Below are positions 25,231-35,211 of a DNA stretch of 64,000 nt, piece after piece (positions within the stretch are counted from its first letter, which is position 1; each line of letters begins with the position of its first letter). The stretch lies in assembly GCF_004135385.1 (NCBI RefSeq), contig NZ_CP035493.1:992001-1056000 (forward strand). The letters are read 5' to 3'. Below the pieces are notes generated by a model, which saw nothing but the letters and a program-made list of their open reading frames with translations, was not told where the DNA came from and searched no databases. A program made the translations under genes and the position numbers. Source of the DNA: Xylanimonas protaetiae. Its GTDB lineage: Bacteria; Actinomycetota; Actinomycetes; Actinomycetales; Cellulomonadaceae.

Positions 25231-26552
25231 CCGTCACCAACCACGAGGCGTTCGTCCGCGCCCAGGCCGCGATCCCCGGCGGCGTCAACTCCCCCGTGCG
25301 CGCGTACCGCTCGGTGGGCGGCGACCCGCGGTTCCTCGCGCGCGCCCAGGGCGCGTACGTGTACGACGTCGCGGGCCGCGAGTACGTGGACCTCGTGTGC
25401 TCGTGGGGCCCGGCGCTGTTGGGCCACGCGCACCCGTCGGTCGTGGAGGCCGTCCAGGAGGCGGCCGCGCGCGGTCTGTCCTTCGGCGCGCCCACGGTCG
25501 GCGAGGTCGAGCTCGCCGAGGCGATCCGCCGCCGCGTCCCCGCCGCCGAGCGCGTGCGCCTGGTGTCCACGGGCACCGAGGCGACGATGACGGCGATCCG
25601 CCTCGCGCGCGGCGTCACCGGCCGCCCGCTCGTCGTGAAGTTCGCGGGCAACTACCACGGGCACGTCGACGCGCTGCTGGCCGAGGCAGGCTCCGGCGTC
25701 GCGACCCTCGCGATGCCCGGCACCGCGGGCGTCACCGCGGCGTCGGCGGCCGAGACGCTCGTGCTGCCGTACAACGACCTCGCGGCCGTCGAGGCGGCCT
25801 TCGCGGCGCGCGGCGACCAGATCGCGGCCGTCATCGTCGAGGCCGCCCCCGCCAACATGGGCGTCGTCCCGCCGGCGCCGGGGTTCAACGCGGGGCTCCG
25901 GGCCGTCACCGCGGCGCACGGTGCCCTGCTGGTCCTCGACGAGGTGCTCACCGGGTTCCGGGTCGGGCCGTCGGGCCACTGGGGGCTCGAGACGGCGGCC
26001 GGGGAGGACTACACGCCCGACCTGTTCACGTTCGGCAAGGTCGTCGGCGGCGGCATGCCCGTCGCCGCGCTGGGCGGCCCGGCCGCGATCATGTCCCAGC
26101 TCGCGCCCGAGGGCCCCGTCTACCAGGCGGGCACGCTGTCCGGGAACCCGGTCGCCGTCGCCGCGGGCCTGGCCACGCTGCGCCTCGCCGACGACGCCGT
26201 CTACACGCACGTCGACCGCGCGGCCGCCACGCTGTCCGCCGAGGTGGGCCGCGCCCTGGATGCTGCGGGCGTCCCGCACCGCGTCCAGCACGCCGGGAAC
26301 CTGTTCAGCGTCTTCTTCGGCGCGGACGCCGCGTCGTCGGGCGTGCGGGACTACGCGGACGCCCAGAAGCAGGACGTGTTCCGCTACAACGCCTTCTTCC
26401 ACAGCATGCTGGACTCGGGCATCAACCTGCCCCCGTCGGTGTTCGAGGCCTGGTTCCTCTCGTCCGCGCACGACGACGCGGCGCTGTCGCGGATCGTCGA
26501 GGCGCTCCCCGCGGCGGCCCGTGCGGCCGCGGAGGCGACCCCCACCTCCTGA
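25227..26552 (+). CDS. hemL: Glutamate-1-semialdehyde 2,1-aminomutase
   Basis: PLP enzyme converting glutamate-1-semialdehyde to 5-aminolevulinate, second step of the C5 pathway. 441 residues. The substrate-gating N-terminus [19 protein letters not shown], the [16 protein letters not shown] cofactor-phosphate region, [12 protein letters not shown] and the Schiff-base lysine K271 in [12 protein letters not shown] are all visible. Last gene of hemCDBL; GTG start overlaps the hemB stop. Convergent with the AMIN-like lipoprotein gene with 20 bp between stops and no obvious hairpin. Confidence 0.96.
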   Translation: MTVTNHEAFVRAQAAIPGGVNSPVRAYRSVGGDPRFLARAQGAYVYDVAGREYVDLVCSWGPALLGHAHPSVVEAVQEAAARGLSFGAPTVGEVELAEAIRRRVPAAERVRLVSTGTEATMTAIRLARGVTGRPLVVKFAGNYHGHVDALLAEAGSGVATLAMPGTAGVTAASAAETLVLPYNDLAAVEAAFAARGDQIAAVIVEAAPANMGVVPPAPGFNAGLRAVTAAHGALLVLDEVLTGFRVGPSGHWGLETAAGEDYTPDLFTFGKVVGGGMPVAALGGPAAIMSQLAPEGPVYQAGTLSGNPVAVAAGLATLRLADDAVYTHVDRAAATLSAEVGRALDAAGVPHRVQHAGNLFSVFFGADAASSGVRDYADAQKQDVFRYNAFFHSMLDSGINLPPSVFEAWFLSSAHDDAALSRIVEALPAAARAAAEATPTS

Positions 26553-26572
26553 GACGAGGACCCGAGGCGTCG

Positions 26573-27196
26573 TCAGACCACCGGGCGCGCGACGTCGACG
26601 ACGAGCGCGAGCGGGTCCTCCTGGAGCGTCACCGTCACGGACGGCTCGGCGTCGCCCACGAGGCCCAGGAAGACGTTCAGGTTCCCCTCGTGCCAGAACC
26701 GGACCGCGACCTGGGAGACGGACTCGCCGCCGACGTCGAGCACGAACGGGTCGACGTGCGCGGGGTCGGCGTCGGGCGGGAACGCCATCCCGGCCAGGCG
26801 GAGCAGCACGAACTGGTCGCCGGTCACGTCGACCGGGTACCCGGAGCCCTCGTCGGTCGCCGTCTCGACCAGCTCGGTGCCCCAGCCGGGCACGCCCTGC
26901 CCGGCCAGGTCGACGACGATGCGGTCGAACCCGTCGTGGAGGCCGGCGCGCACGCCCGTCACGACCGCCGAGGCGTCGTGGCTGGGCGGTGCGTCGAGCC
27001 ACCACCAGATGTCGTCGGGCGCGGCGTCGTCGTGGACCACGGCGGTGTCGGCCTCGCCGGCCGCGGCCTCCGCCCGGACGTCGTCGGCCACCGCGACGCC
27101 CGCCTCCGGGTGCTCGGCGCGGGACGCGCCGCACGCGCCCAGCAGGAGCGCGAGCGCGAGCGACGCTGCGGCGGTGATACGGAGTCTGGTGCGCAT
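26573..27196 (-). CDS. AMIN-like-domain lipoprotein
   Basis: 207 residues. Signal peptide with lipobox LLGAC (Cys about residue 22), so a membrane-anchored extracellular protein. The C-terminal 140 residues match the AMIN-like pattern: GFDRIVVDLAGQGVPGW, a LRLAGMAFPPD loop and VFLGLVGDAEPSVTVTLQEDP near the end. The domain is thought to bind envelope polymers; no specific role is known. ATG at 27196 has a GGGAGA ribosome binding site. It is divergent from csoR (177 bp), whose promoter lies in that gap; no copper-binding motif is seen here. Confidence 0.65.
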   Translation of the reverse strand: MRTRLRITAAASLALALLLGACGASRAEHPEAGVAVADDVRAEAAAGEADTAVVHDDAAPDDIWWWLDAPPSHDASAVVTGVRAGLHDGFDRIVVDLAGQGVPGWGTELVETATDEGSGYPVDVTGDQFVLLRLAGMAFPPDADPAHVDPFVLDVGGESVSQVAVRFWHEGNLNVFLGLVGDAEPSVTVTLQEDPLALVVDVARPVV

Positions 27197-27336
27197 GGCG
27201 TCTCCCGGTGGCGGCGGTGGGCTACCAGGAGTTTTACCGAGTCTTGGTGGAATCTCGACCGGCCGGGCGCGAGCGGGTCGCGTCGAGTGGCGCCGGGTCG
27301 TCCACGCCACGGGGCGGCGCACGCCGCGCCGCCTAT

Positions 27337-27364
27337 TTGACCCCCTACCCCCTAGGGGTATAAA
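27337..27364 (+). promoter_or_regulatory. csoR-copZ-copA promoter with CsoR operator in the spacer
   Basis: -35 TTGACC (27337-27342), 16-bp spacer, -10 TATAAA (27359-27364). The spacer and -10 hold TACCCCCTAGGGGTA (27346-27360), the GC-rich near-palindrome expected for copper-sensing CsoR. The start of transcription would fall within a base or two of the csoR ATG. Confidence 0.75.
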
Positions 27365-27372
27365 CCAGAGCC

Positions 27373-27690
27373 ATGACCGAGCACACGCACCACGCCAGCC
27401 ACGACGGCGCGCACGGCTACGCCTCCGACAAGGAGGCGTACCTCAAGCGCATGCGCCGCATCGAGGGCCAGGTGCGCGGCATCGCCCGCATGATCGACGA
27501 GGACGTGTACTGCATCGACATCCTCACCCAGGTGTCGGCGGTCAAGAGCGCGCTCCAGGCCGTCAGCCTCGCGCTCGTCGAGGACCACCTCGGCCACTGC
27601 GTCGTCGACGCCGCCCGGCAGTCCGACGACGCCGGAGCCGAGAAGGTGCGCGAGGCCGCCGAGGCCATCGGCCGCCTCGTCCGCTCCTGA
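27373..27690 (+). CDS. csoR: Copper-sensing transcriptional repressor CsoR
   Basis: All-helical DUF156 repressor, 105 residues, released from DNA by Cu(I). The copper ligands Cys-His-Cys are C47 (VYCIDIL), H72 and C76 (DHLGHCVV). The DNA-contacting YLKRMRRIEGQVRGIARM block is canonical. A His-rich N-terminus (HTHHASHDGAHG) is extra. ATG at 27373 is nearly at the predicted transcription start. First gene of csoR-copZ-copA, with its operator overlapping its own promoter, so autoregulation and copper induction of the whole cassette are expected. Confidence 0.95.
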   Translation: MTEHTHHASHDGAHGYASDKEAYLKRMRRIEGQVRGIARMIDEDVYCIDILTQVSAVKSALQAVSLALVEDHLGHCVVDAARQSDDAGAEKVREAAEAIGRLVRS

Positions 27691-27720
27691 ACCGCCCGTC
27701 GCCCGCACGCCCGCTCCACC

Positions 27721-27749
27721 CCGTCGTCCTGCGCGACGTCGCAGGACCC
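27721..27749 (-). repeat. 29-bp dispersed repeat, inverted copy between csoR and copZ
   Basis: Copy 3 of the repeat. Hairpin stem 27726-27733 / 27740-27747 with a 6-nt loop. It sits within the copper operon 31 bp after the csoR stop and 20 bp before the copZ start, where it could stabilise or attenuate the transcript. Confidence 0.65.
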
Positions 27750-27768
27750 ACCCCGTGAGGACACCCCG

Positions 27769-28263
27769 ATGACGACTCTCACCACCCTCTCCGTCGACGG
27801 CATGACCTGTGAGCACTGTGTCTCCGCGGTCACGCGCGAGCTCAACGCCGTCGAGGGCGTCAAGCGCGTCGCCGTCGAGCTGCGCAACGGCGCCACGTCG
27901 TCCGTCTCCGTGCACTCGGCCGCGCCGCTCGCGGAGGCCGCGCTGCGCGAGGCGATCGACGAGGCCGGCTACGACGTCGTCGGCGTCGAGGTGCTCGAGA
28001 ACGCCCTCGCCGCGCAGATGACCGAGCGCGCCGACCAGTACCGCGCGACGGGCGTGCGCCCGGCGGGCGAGCACGGGCACGCACACGGCGAGCACGGCCA
28101 CGCGCACGGGGCGGGCGGCTGCGGCTGCGGCGGCCACGGCGAGGCTGCGGTCGAGGCCGCCGCCGACGCGCCCGCCCAGGCGCACGGCGGCTGCGCGTGC
28201 GGCTGCGGCGGCCAGGGCCGCCAGGGCCTGGGCATCGGCCTGCCGATCGTCCCGCTGAACTGA
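27769..28263 (+). CDS. copZ: Copper chaperone CopZ-like protein with Cys/His-rich tail
   Basis: 164 residues; an ordinary CopZ is about 70. Residues 1-72 are a heavy-metal-associated domain with the Cu(I) site GMTCEHC (C14, C17). Residues about 93-155 are an unusual tail: two GEHGHAH repeats, then GAGGCGCGGHG, an Ala-rich spacer and GGCACGCGGQG. Counting both ends, the tail has many His and at least seven Cys able to bind metal, like a small metallothionein. ATG at 27769 follows GTGAGGACACC. It presumably carries copper to the CopA ATPase encoded next; the tail may buffer excess metal. Confidence 0.85.
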   Translation: MTTLTTLSVDGMTCEHCVSAVTRELNAVEGVKRVAVELRNGATSSVSVHSAAPLAEAALREAIDEAGYDVVGVEVLENALAAQMTERADQYRATGVRPAGEHGHAHGEHGHAHGAGGCGCGGHGEAAVEAAADAPAQAHGGCACGCGGQGRQGLGIGLPIVPLN

Positions 28264-28353
28264 CCCACCCCGCGGCACCCGTCGCCAGGAACCCGGCGAC
28301 GGGTGCGCCGACGCGCCTTGGCGCGCCCCCGAGACCCGCTGACCGAGGCGAAG

Positions 28354-30732
<2,379 letters not shown>

Positions 30733-30798
30733 GGGGCGCGGGCTGAGGGGCGCGCTGCCCCGCGTGCCCGCGGGCGCCGGATGGGGCACGGTGGAGTC

Positions 30799-31224
30799 AT
30801 GCGGTACGACACGACCGTCGACATCGCCGCCTCGCCCGACGCCGTCTGGGGCGTGCTCGAGGACGTCGAGGCGTGGCCGCGGTGGACGCGGTCGATGACC
30901 TCGGTGCGCCGCACGGCGGCCGGGCACCTGCTGCCCGGCGAGCACGTCAAGGTCCGCCAGCCGGGGCTCCCCGCGGCGGACTGGACCGTCACGGCCGTGG
31001 ATCCCGGCGCGTCCTTCACGTGGGTGTCGAAGAGCCCGGGGGTGACGACGTCGGGCACGCACGTGGTGGCCCCGACGGCCTCCGGCAGCCGGGTGACCCT
31101 GACGATCGAGCAGCACGGCCCGCTCGCGCCGCTCGTGGGCGTGATGCTGGGCGGCAAGACCCGACGGTTCGTGGAGATCGAGGCGGCGGGCCTGCGGGAC
31201 CGTCTGGAGCACGAGACGGCCTGA
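30799..31224 (+). CDS. SRPBCC (polyketide cyclase/START-like) family protein
   Basis: 141-residue soluble protein with the helix-grip fold: starts RYDTTVDIAASPDAVWGVLEDVEAWPRW, the family's first strand and helix, and ends with the long C-terminal helix RFVEIEAAGLRDRLEHE. It binds a hydrophobic ligand in a cavity; ligand unknown. ATG at 30799 is preferred to the one at 30781 because CACGGT lies 6 nt before it. It stands between copA and a membrane protease gene without obvious functional link. Confidence 0.82.
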   Translation: MRYDTTVDIAASPDAVWGVLEDVEAWPRWTRSMTSVRRTAAGHLLPGEHVKVRQPGLPAADWTVTAVDPGASFTWVSKSPGVTTSGTHVVAPTASGSRVTLTIEQHGPLAPLVGVMLGGKTRRFVEIEAAGLRDRLEHETA

Positions 31225-31266
31225 TCCGGCCAGCGTCCGCCCAGGCCCGCGGCCTAGCCTGGGGCC

Positions 31267-32091
31267 GTGAGTGCTGCCGCCGCCGTCGACGTCGCCGAAC
31301 GGCGTCGCGTCCTCTGGGAGATCTGGCTCCTGCTCGCGCTGAGCCTGGGGCGCTCGGGCGTGTACGCGGTCGTGGACATCGCGGCGCGCCTCACCTCGGG
31401 CGTCGCGTTGGCCGACCAGACCGCCACCCTCAACCCGTCCCGCTCCCCGCGGCCGTACCTGGACCTCACCTACCAGGTGCTCCAGGTCGCGTTCGCTGTG
31501 GTGCCCGTTCTGCTCGCGGTGTACCTGCTCGCGATCCGGCGCGGGTCGCCGCCCGTCACGGACGCGATCGGCCTCGACTGGCACCGGCGCGGCGCCCGCC
31601 GCGGTCGCGACGTCGGCTGGGGCGTCGCGCTCGCCGCCGCGATCGGCATCCCCGGGCTGGCGTTCTACGCCCTGGGCCGCCTGCTGGGCATCACGGTGTC
31701 GGTGCAGGCCAGCGCGCTGGCCGAGCACTGGTGGACCGTGCCCGTGCTCGTGCTCGCGGCGTTCCAGAACGGGGCGCTCGAGGAGGTCATCGTCGTGGCC
31801 TACCTGTTCGAGCGCACGCGCGACCTCGGCTGGTCGCCCACCGCGCGCGTGGACTGGCGGTTCCTCGTGTCCAGCGCGCTGCTGCGCGGCAGCTACCACC
31901 TCTACCAGGGCATCGGGCCGTTCCTCGGCAACGCCGCGATGGGCGTCCTGTTCGCGTGGTGGTACCGGTCGCGCTGGGGCAGGAACCGCGTGATCCCGCT
32001 GGTCGTCGCGCACACGCTGCTCGACGTCGTCGCCTTCGTGGGGTACGCGCTGATCCCCGCGAGCTGGCGCACGGCGCTCGGGATCACCTGA
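31267..32091 (+). CDS. CPBP-family intramembrane metalloprotease
   Basis: 274 residues, about seven membrane helices. The CAAX-protease/bacteriocin-processing (Abi) motifs are present: EEVIVVAYLFERTRDLG (motif 1, EExxxR-like with the Arg one turn later), RGSYHLYQGIGPF (motif 2, with His) and the C-terminal AHTLLDVVAF (motif 3, His/Asp). Members cleave membrane proteins or confer immunity to peptides; the substrate here is unknown. GTG at 31267 follows TAGCCT (31255-31260) by 6 nt, a leaderless-type start. Confidence 0.85.
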   Translation: MSAAAAVDVAERRRVLWEIWLLLALSLGRSGVYAVVDIAARLTSGVALADQTATLNPSRSPRPYLDLTYQVLQVAFAVVPVLLAVYLLAIRRGSPPVTDAIGLDWHRRGARRGRDVGWGVALAAAIGIPGLAFYALGRLLGITVSVQASALAEHWWTVPVLVLAAFQNGALEEVIVVAYLFERTRDLGWSPTARVDWRFLVSSALLRGSYHLYQGIGPFLGNAAMGVLFAWWYRSRWGRNRVIPLVVAHTLLDVVAFVGYALIPASWRTALGIT

Positions 32092-32163
32092 GAGACCCCG
32101 ACCGTGGACCCTGGAGACGCCAACCTCCGGCCGCCGCCGGGCGCCCTGCATAGACTGCGAGTC

Positions 32164-34746
32164 ATGCCCGAGACGGTTCCTCCTGCCGCGGCTGCGACCC
32201 CCTCGGGCCCGCAGACCGCTGCCCTGCGGGCCGTGCTCTTCGACGAGGCGGCCGCCCCCGACGCCGACCTGGTCCGCGTCGTCGACACCCCGGAGCGCCG
32301 CGTCCGGCACCCTTCCGACGTCCTGGGGATGATCGCCTCCGCGCTGGGCATCGGCCTGGTGCTGCTGCTGTCGGTGGTCGCGCACCGCACCACCGAGGGC
32401 GTGACGGCGGACGTCCAGCAGGGCTTCGCGGACCTCCTGGGCCAGATCCTCCACATCCCGATCAACGTCATCGACGGCCTGGTCACGATCATCCTGCCGG
32501 TGGCCGTGGTCATCGAGCTGGGCGTGCGGCGGCTGGGCCGGCAGGTGGTCGAGTCGATCGCCGCGGCGGCGCTCGGCCTGCTGCTCGGCGTCGCGACGCT
32601 GCTGCTCGTGCGGCACCTGGGCACCGACGACTTCATCCGCGGGCTCTCGGTCACCGACGTCAACAACGTGACCAGCCTGAAGATCCCGGCCTACGTCTCG
32701 GCCATCGCCGCGATGCTCACGGTCGCAGGCCCGCGCACGCGCCGTCGCACGGTGCGCATCGGCTGGAACGTGCTCATCGTCGCCCTGCTCATCGTGCTCA
32801 TCACGAACCAGGTCACGCTGCCGGGCGCGCTCCTCACGCTCCTGCTGGGCCGCCTCGCCGGCCAGGCGGTGCAGTACCTCTCGGGCGTCCGCTCGGAGCG
32901 CGCGTACGGGCCCGCGCTGGTCCAGGCCGTGCGCCGCGCCGGGTTCCGCCCCACCGCGCTCGTGCGCGTGCGCGACCTCGGCGCCGCCTCCGGCGTCGAC
33001 GACCTCGCCCGGTTCGAGGACGTCGTCGCCGTCACGCGCTCCTCCGACCCGGCGGCCGTCGCGCTCACGCGCGCCGGCGACAACCGCGTCTACGCGATGC
33101 TCACCGACGACGGCGTCCGTCGCGACGTCGTGGTGCTCGACGGCGACCGGCAGGTGGTCGGCGTCGTGACCCGGCTGTGGCGGGCGCTGCGCATGCGCGG
33201 GCTGGAAGGCCGCGCGGCCATGTCGCTCAAGTCGGTGGCCGAGCGCACGGCCCTCCTGTCGTACGCGGCCGCAGGCGCGGGCGTCCGCACGCCGCGCCTG
33301 CTGGGCATCGGCATGGCCGACGACTCCGTCGCGCTCGTCCAGGAGCACGCGCGCGGCGCGGTCTCGCTGCGCGACCTGCCCGACGAGGAGCTCGCGGGCG
33401 AACGCGGCGACGCCGTGCTCGCCGAGGCGTGGGAGCAGCTCAAGCGTGCCCACGCCGCCGGCCTGACGCACCACCAGCTCACCGCCGACGTGCTGCTCGT
33501 CCACCGGGACGACGACGACGGTCCGCACGTGTGGATCACGGGGTGGGAGCAGGGCGAGATCGCGTCCTCGACGCTCGCGCGCCGCCTCGACCTCACCCAG
33601 CTGCTCTCGCTCCTCGCGCTGCGCGTGGGGGCGCGCCGGGCCGTCGCGTCGGCGGTGCGGTCGCTGCCCGACGCCGACATCAGCGCCATCGGGCCGCTGC
33701 TCCAGACCATCGCCCTGCCGTCGGACACTCGCGTCGAGATGCGGCGCGCCAAGGGGCTCATCGACGAGCTGCGCACCGCGATCGTCGAGCGGCTGCCCGA
33801 GACGAGCGTGCAGCCCACCCGCCTGGCGCGGTTCGGCGCGCGCACGGTCATCACGCTGGCCCTGACCATCATCGCGGTCGCCATCGTCGTCACGACCATC
33901 AACTTCGAGGAGATCCGCGCCGCCGTCGCCGAGGCCAACCCGTGGTGGGTGGCTGCGTCGTTCGCGTTCTCGGGCATCACGTGGTTCGGGGCGGCCCTCA
34001 CGCTCGTCGCGTTCACGCCCGGCCGCATCTCGCTGCTGCGGTCCACGCTCGCGCAGATGGCCGGGTCGTTCGTCGCCCTCGCGACACCCGCCGGCATCGG
34101 GCCCGCCGCCCTCAACATGCGCTTCCTGTCCCGCCGCGGCGTCTCCGTGCCGATGGCGGTCGCGACCGTCGCGCTCGTGCAGATCTCGCAGATCGTCGTC
34201 ACCGTCGTGCTGCTCATCGTCATCTCGCTGGCGACCGGGTCCGGCGCGCTCGTCCAGGTGCCGTCCAACGCGATCCTCATCGGCATCGGCGTCACGGGCG
34301 CGGTCGTCGTCGCGCTGCTGCTCGTGCCGGGCATCCGGCGCTGGGCGTGGGAGAAGTCCCGCCCGACGCTCGAGCAGGTGTGGCCGCGCCTGTCGCAGAT
34401 GCTCGGGCAGCCCGCGCGGCTCGCCGCGGGCCTCGGCGGCAACGTCATCATGACCATGGGCTACGTGCTCGCGTTCCACGCCGCCCTCCAGGGCTTCGGG
34501 CGGTCGCTGCCCATCGTCGACGTCGCCGTCATCTACCTCGTGGGCAACACCCTCGGCGCGCTCGTCCCCACGCCCGGCGGCGTCGGCGGTGTCGAGTTCG
34601 CCCTCGTCGGCGGCCTCACCGCCGCCGGGATCCCGTCGGCCATCGCGCTCTCCGTGACGCTGCTGTTCCGCTTCGTGTCGTACTGGGCGCGCGTGCCCAT
34701 CGGCTGGGTCGCCATGCGCTACCTGGAGTCGAAGGACGACCTGTAG
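32164..34746 (+). CDS. Membrane flippase (LPG synthase TM / UPF0104) with degenerate kinase-like domain
   Basis: 860 residues in three parts: five or so N-terminal helices (about 55-250), a cytoplasmic kinase-like domain (about 270-540) and a C-terminal seven- to eight-helix domain (about 560-850) of the MprF-flippase/AglD2 type (PAGIGPAALNMRFLSRRG, then TPGGVGGVEFALVGG). In the kinase-like part the catalytic loop reads LTHHQLTADVLLV and the expected DFG is ITGW, so it is probably inactive. Role in translocating lipid-linked glycans or phospholipids is likely. ATG at 32164 is leaderless-type (TAGACT, 7-nt gap). A strong terminator follows. Confidence 0.85.
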   Translation: MPETVPPAAAATPSGPQTAALRAVLFDEAAAPDADLVRVVDTPERRVRHPSDVLGMIASALGIGLVLLLSVVAHRTTEGVTADVQQGFADLLGQILHIPINVIDGLVTIILPVAVVIELGVRRLGRQVVESIAAAALGLLLGVATLLLVRHLGTDDFIRGLSVTDVNNVTSLKIPAYVSAIAAMLTVAGPRTRRRTVRIGWNVLIVALLIVLITNQVTLPGALLTLLLGRLAGQAVQYLSGVRSERAYGPALVQAVRRAGFRPTALVRVRDLGAASGVDDLARFEDVVAVTRSSDPAAVALTRAGDNRVYAMLTDDGVRRDVVVLDGDRQVVGVVTRLWRALRMRGLEGRAAMSLKSVAERTALLSYAAAGAGVRTPRLLGIGMADDSVALVQEHARGAVSLRDLPDEELAGERGDAVLAEAWEQLKRAHAAGLTHHQLTADVLLVHRDDDDGPHVWITGWEQGEIASSTLARRLDLTQLLSLLALRVGARRAVASAVRSLPDADISAIGPLLQTIALPSDTRVEMRRAKGLIDELRTAIVERLPETSVQPTRLARFGARTVITLALTIIAVAIVVTTINFEEIRAAVAEANPWWVAASFAFSGITWFGAALTLVAFTPGRISLLRSTLAQMAGSFVALATPAGIGPAALNMRFLSRRGVSVPMAVATVALVQISQIVVTVVLLIVISLATGSGALVQVPSNAILIGIGVTGAVVVALLLVPGIRRWAWEKSRPTLEQVWPRLSQMLGQPARLAAGLGGNVIMTMGYVLAFHAALQGFGRSLPIVDVAVIYLVGNTLGALVPTPGGVGGVEFALVGGLTAAGIPSAIALSVTLLFRFVSYWARVPIGWVAMRYLESKDDL

Positions 34747-34751
34747 ACAGG

Positions 34752-34789
34752 CGTCGGCCCGCCCTCGCTGCTGCGAGGGCGGGCCGACG
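34752..34789. terminator. Bidirectional terminator between flippase and HU genes
   Basis: Perfect 16-bp stem (34752-34767 with 34774-34789) and hexaloop CTGCTG, 5 bp after the flippase stop and 27 bp before the HU stop on the opposite strand. Confidence 0.85.
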
Positions 34790-34815
34790 ACGTCCTGACC
34801 CGGGGGTCAGTCAGA

Positions 34816-35097
34816 TCACTCGGAGACGGCCTTCTTCAGGACCGAACCGGCGGAGACCTTCACGCCGAAGCCGGCGGGGATCTGGATCTCCTCGCCCGTG
34901 CGCGGGTTGCGACCCGTGCGGGCGGCACGCTCGACGCGCTCGACCGAGAGCAGGCCCGTGAGCTTCACGGCCTCGCCCTTCGCGAGCGACTCCACCAGCA
35001 CCTCCTGGAAGGCGTTGAGGGCGTCCTCGGCCTGAGCCTTGGTGAGCTCAGACTTGGCGGCGATCGCCGAGACGAGCTCGGACTTGTTGAGCGACAT
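34816..35097 (-). CDS. hup: HU-family DNA-binding protein
   Basis: Nucleoid-associated protein of 93 residues that bends DNA as a dimer. MSLNKSELVSAIAAKSELTKAQAE forms the helical dimer base; GRNPRTGEEIQIPA is the minor-groove-inserting arm with its Pro; VKVSAGSVLKKAV closes the fold. It lacks the long Lys/Ala-rich tail of mycobacterial HupB, so it is the short actinobacterial form. ATG at 35097 has GAAGGGAA upstream as ribosome binding site, unlike most leaderless neighbours, fitting a highly expressed gene. Confidence 0.95.
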   Translation of the reverse strand: MSLNKSELVSAIAAKSELTKAQAEDALNAFQEVLVESLAKGEAVKLTGLLSVERVERAARTGRNPRTGEEIQIPAGFGVKVSAGSVLKKAVSE

Positions 35098-35211
35098 GCG
35101 GTTCCCTTCGTTGTCACGTTCGAGCCTTCCACGGCTTTCCGCCGGGAGACTGACCCCCACCCTAGGGAACATCGGCGGAAATCCGCGACTTCTCGCGGCT
35201 GTGTCTGGCTG

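Noticed and set aside
27721-27749. Metal-responsive riboswitch or attenuator between csoR and copZ
   Set aside because: The hairpin is explained by the dispersed 29-bp repeat, which also occurs next to unrelated genes; no conserved riboswitch core is seen.
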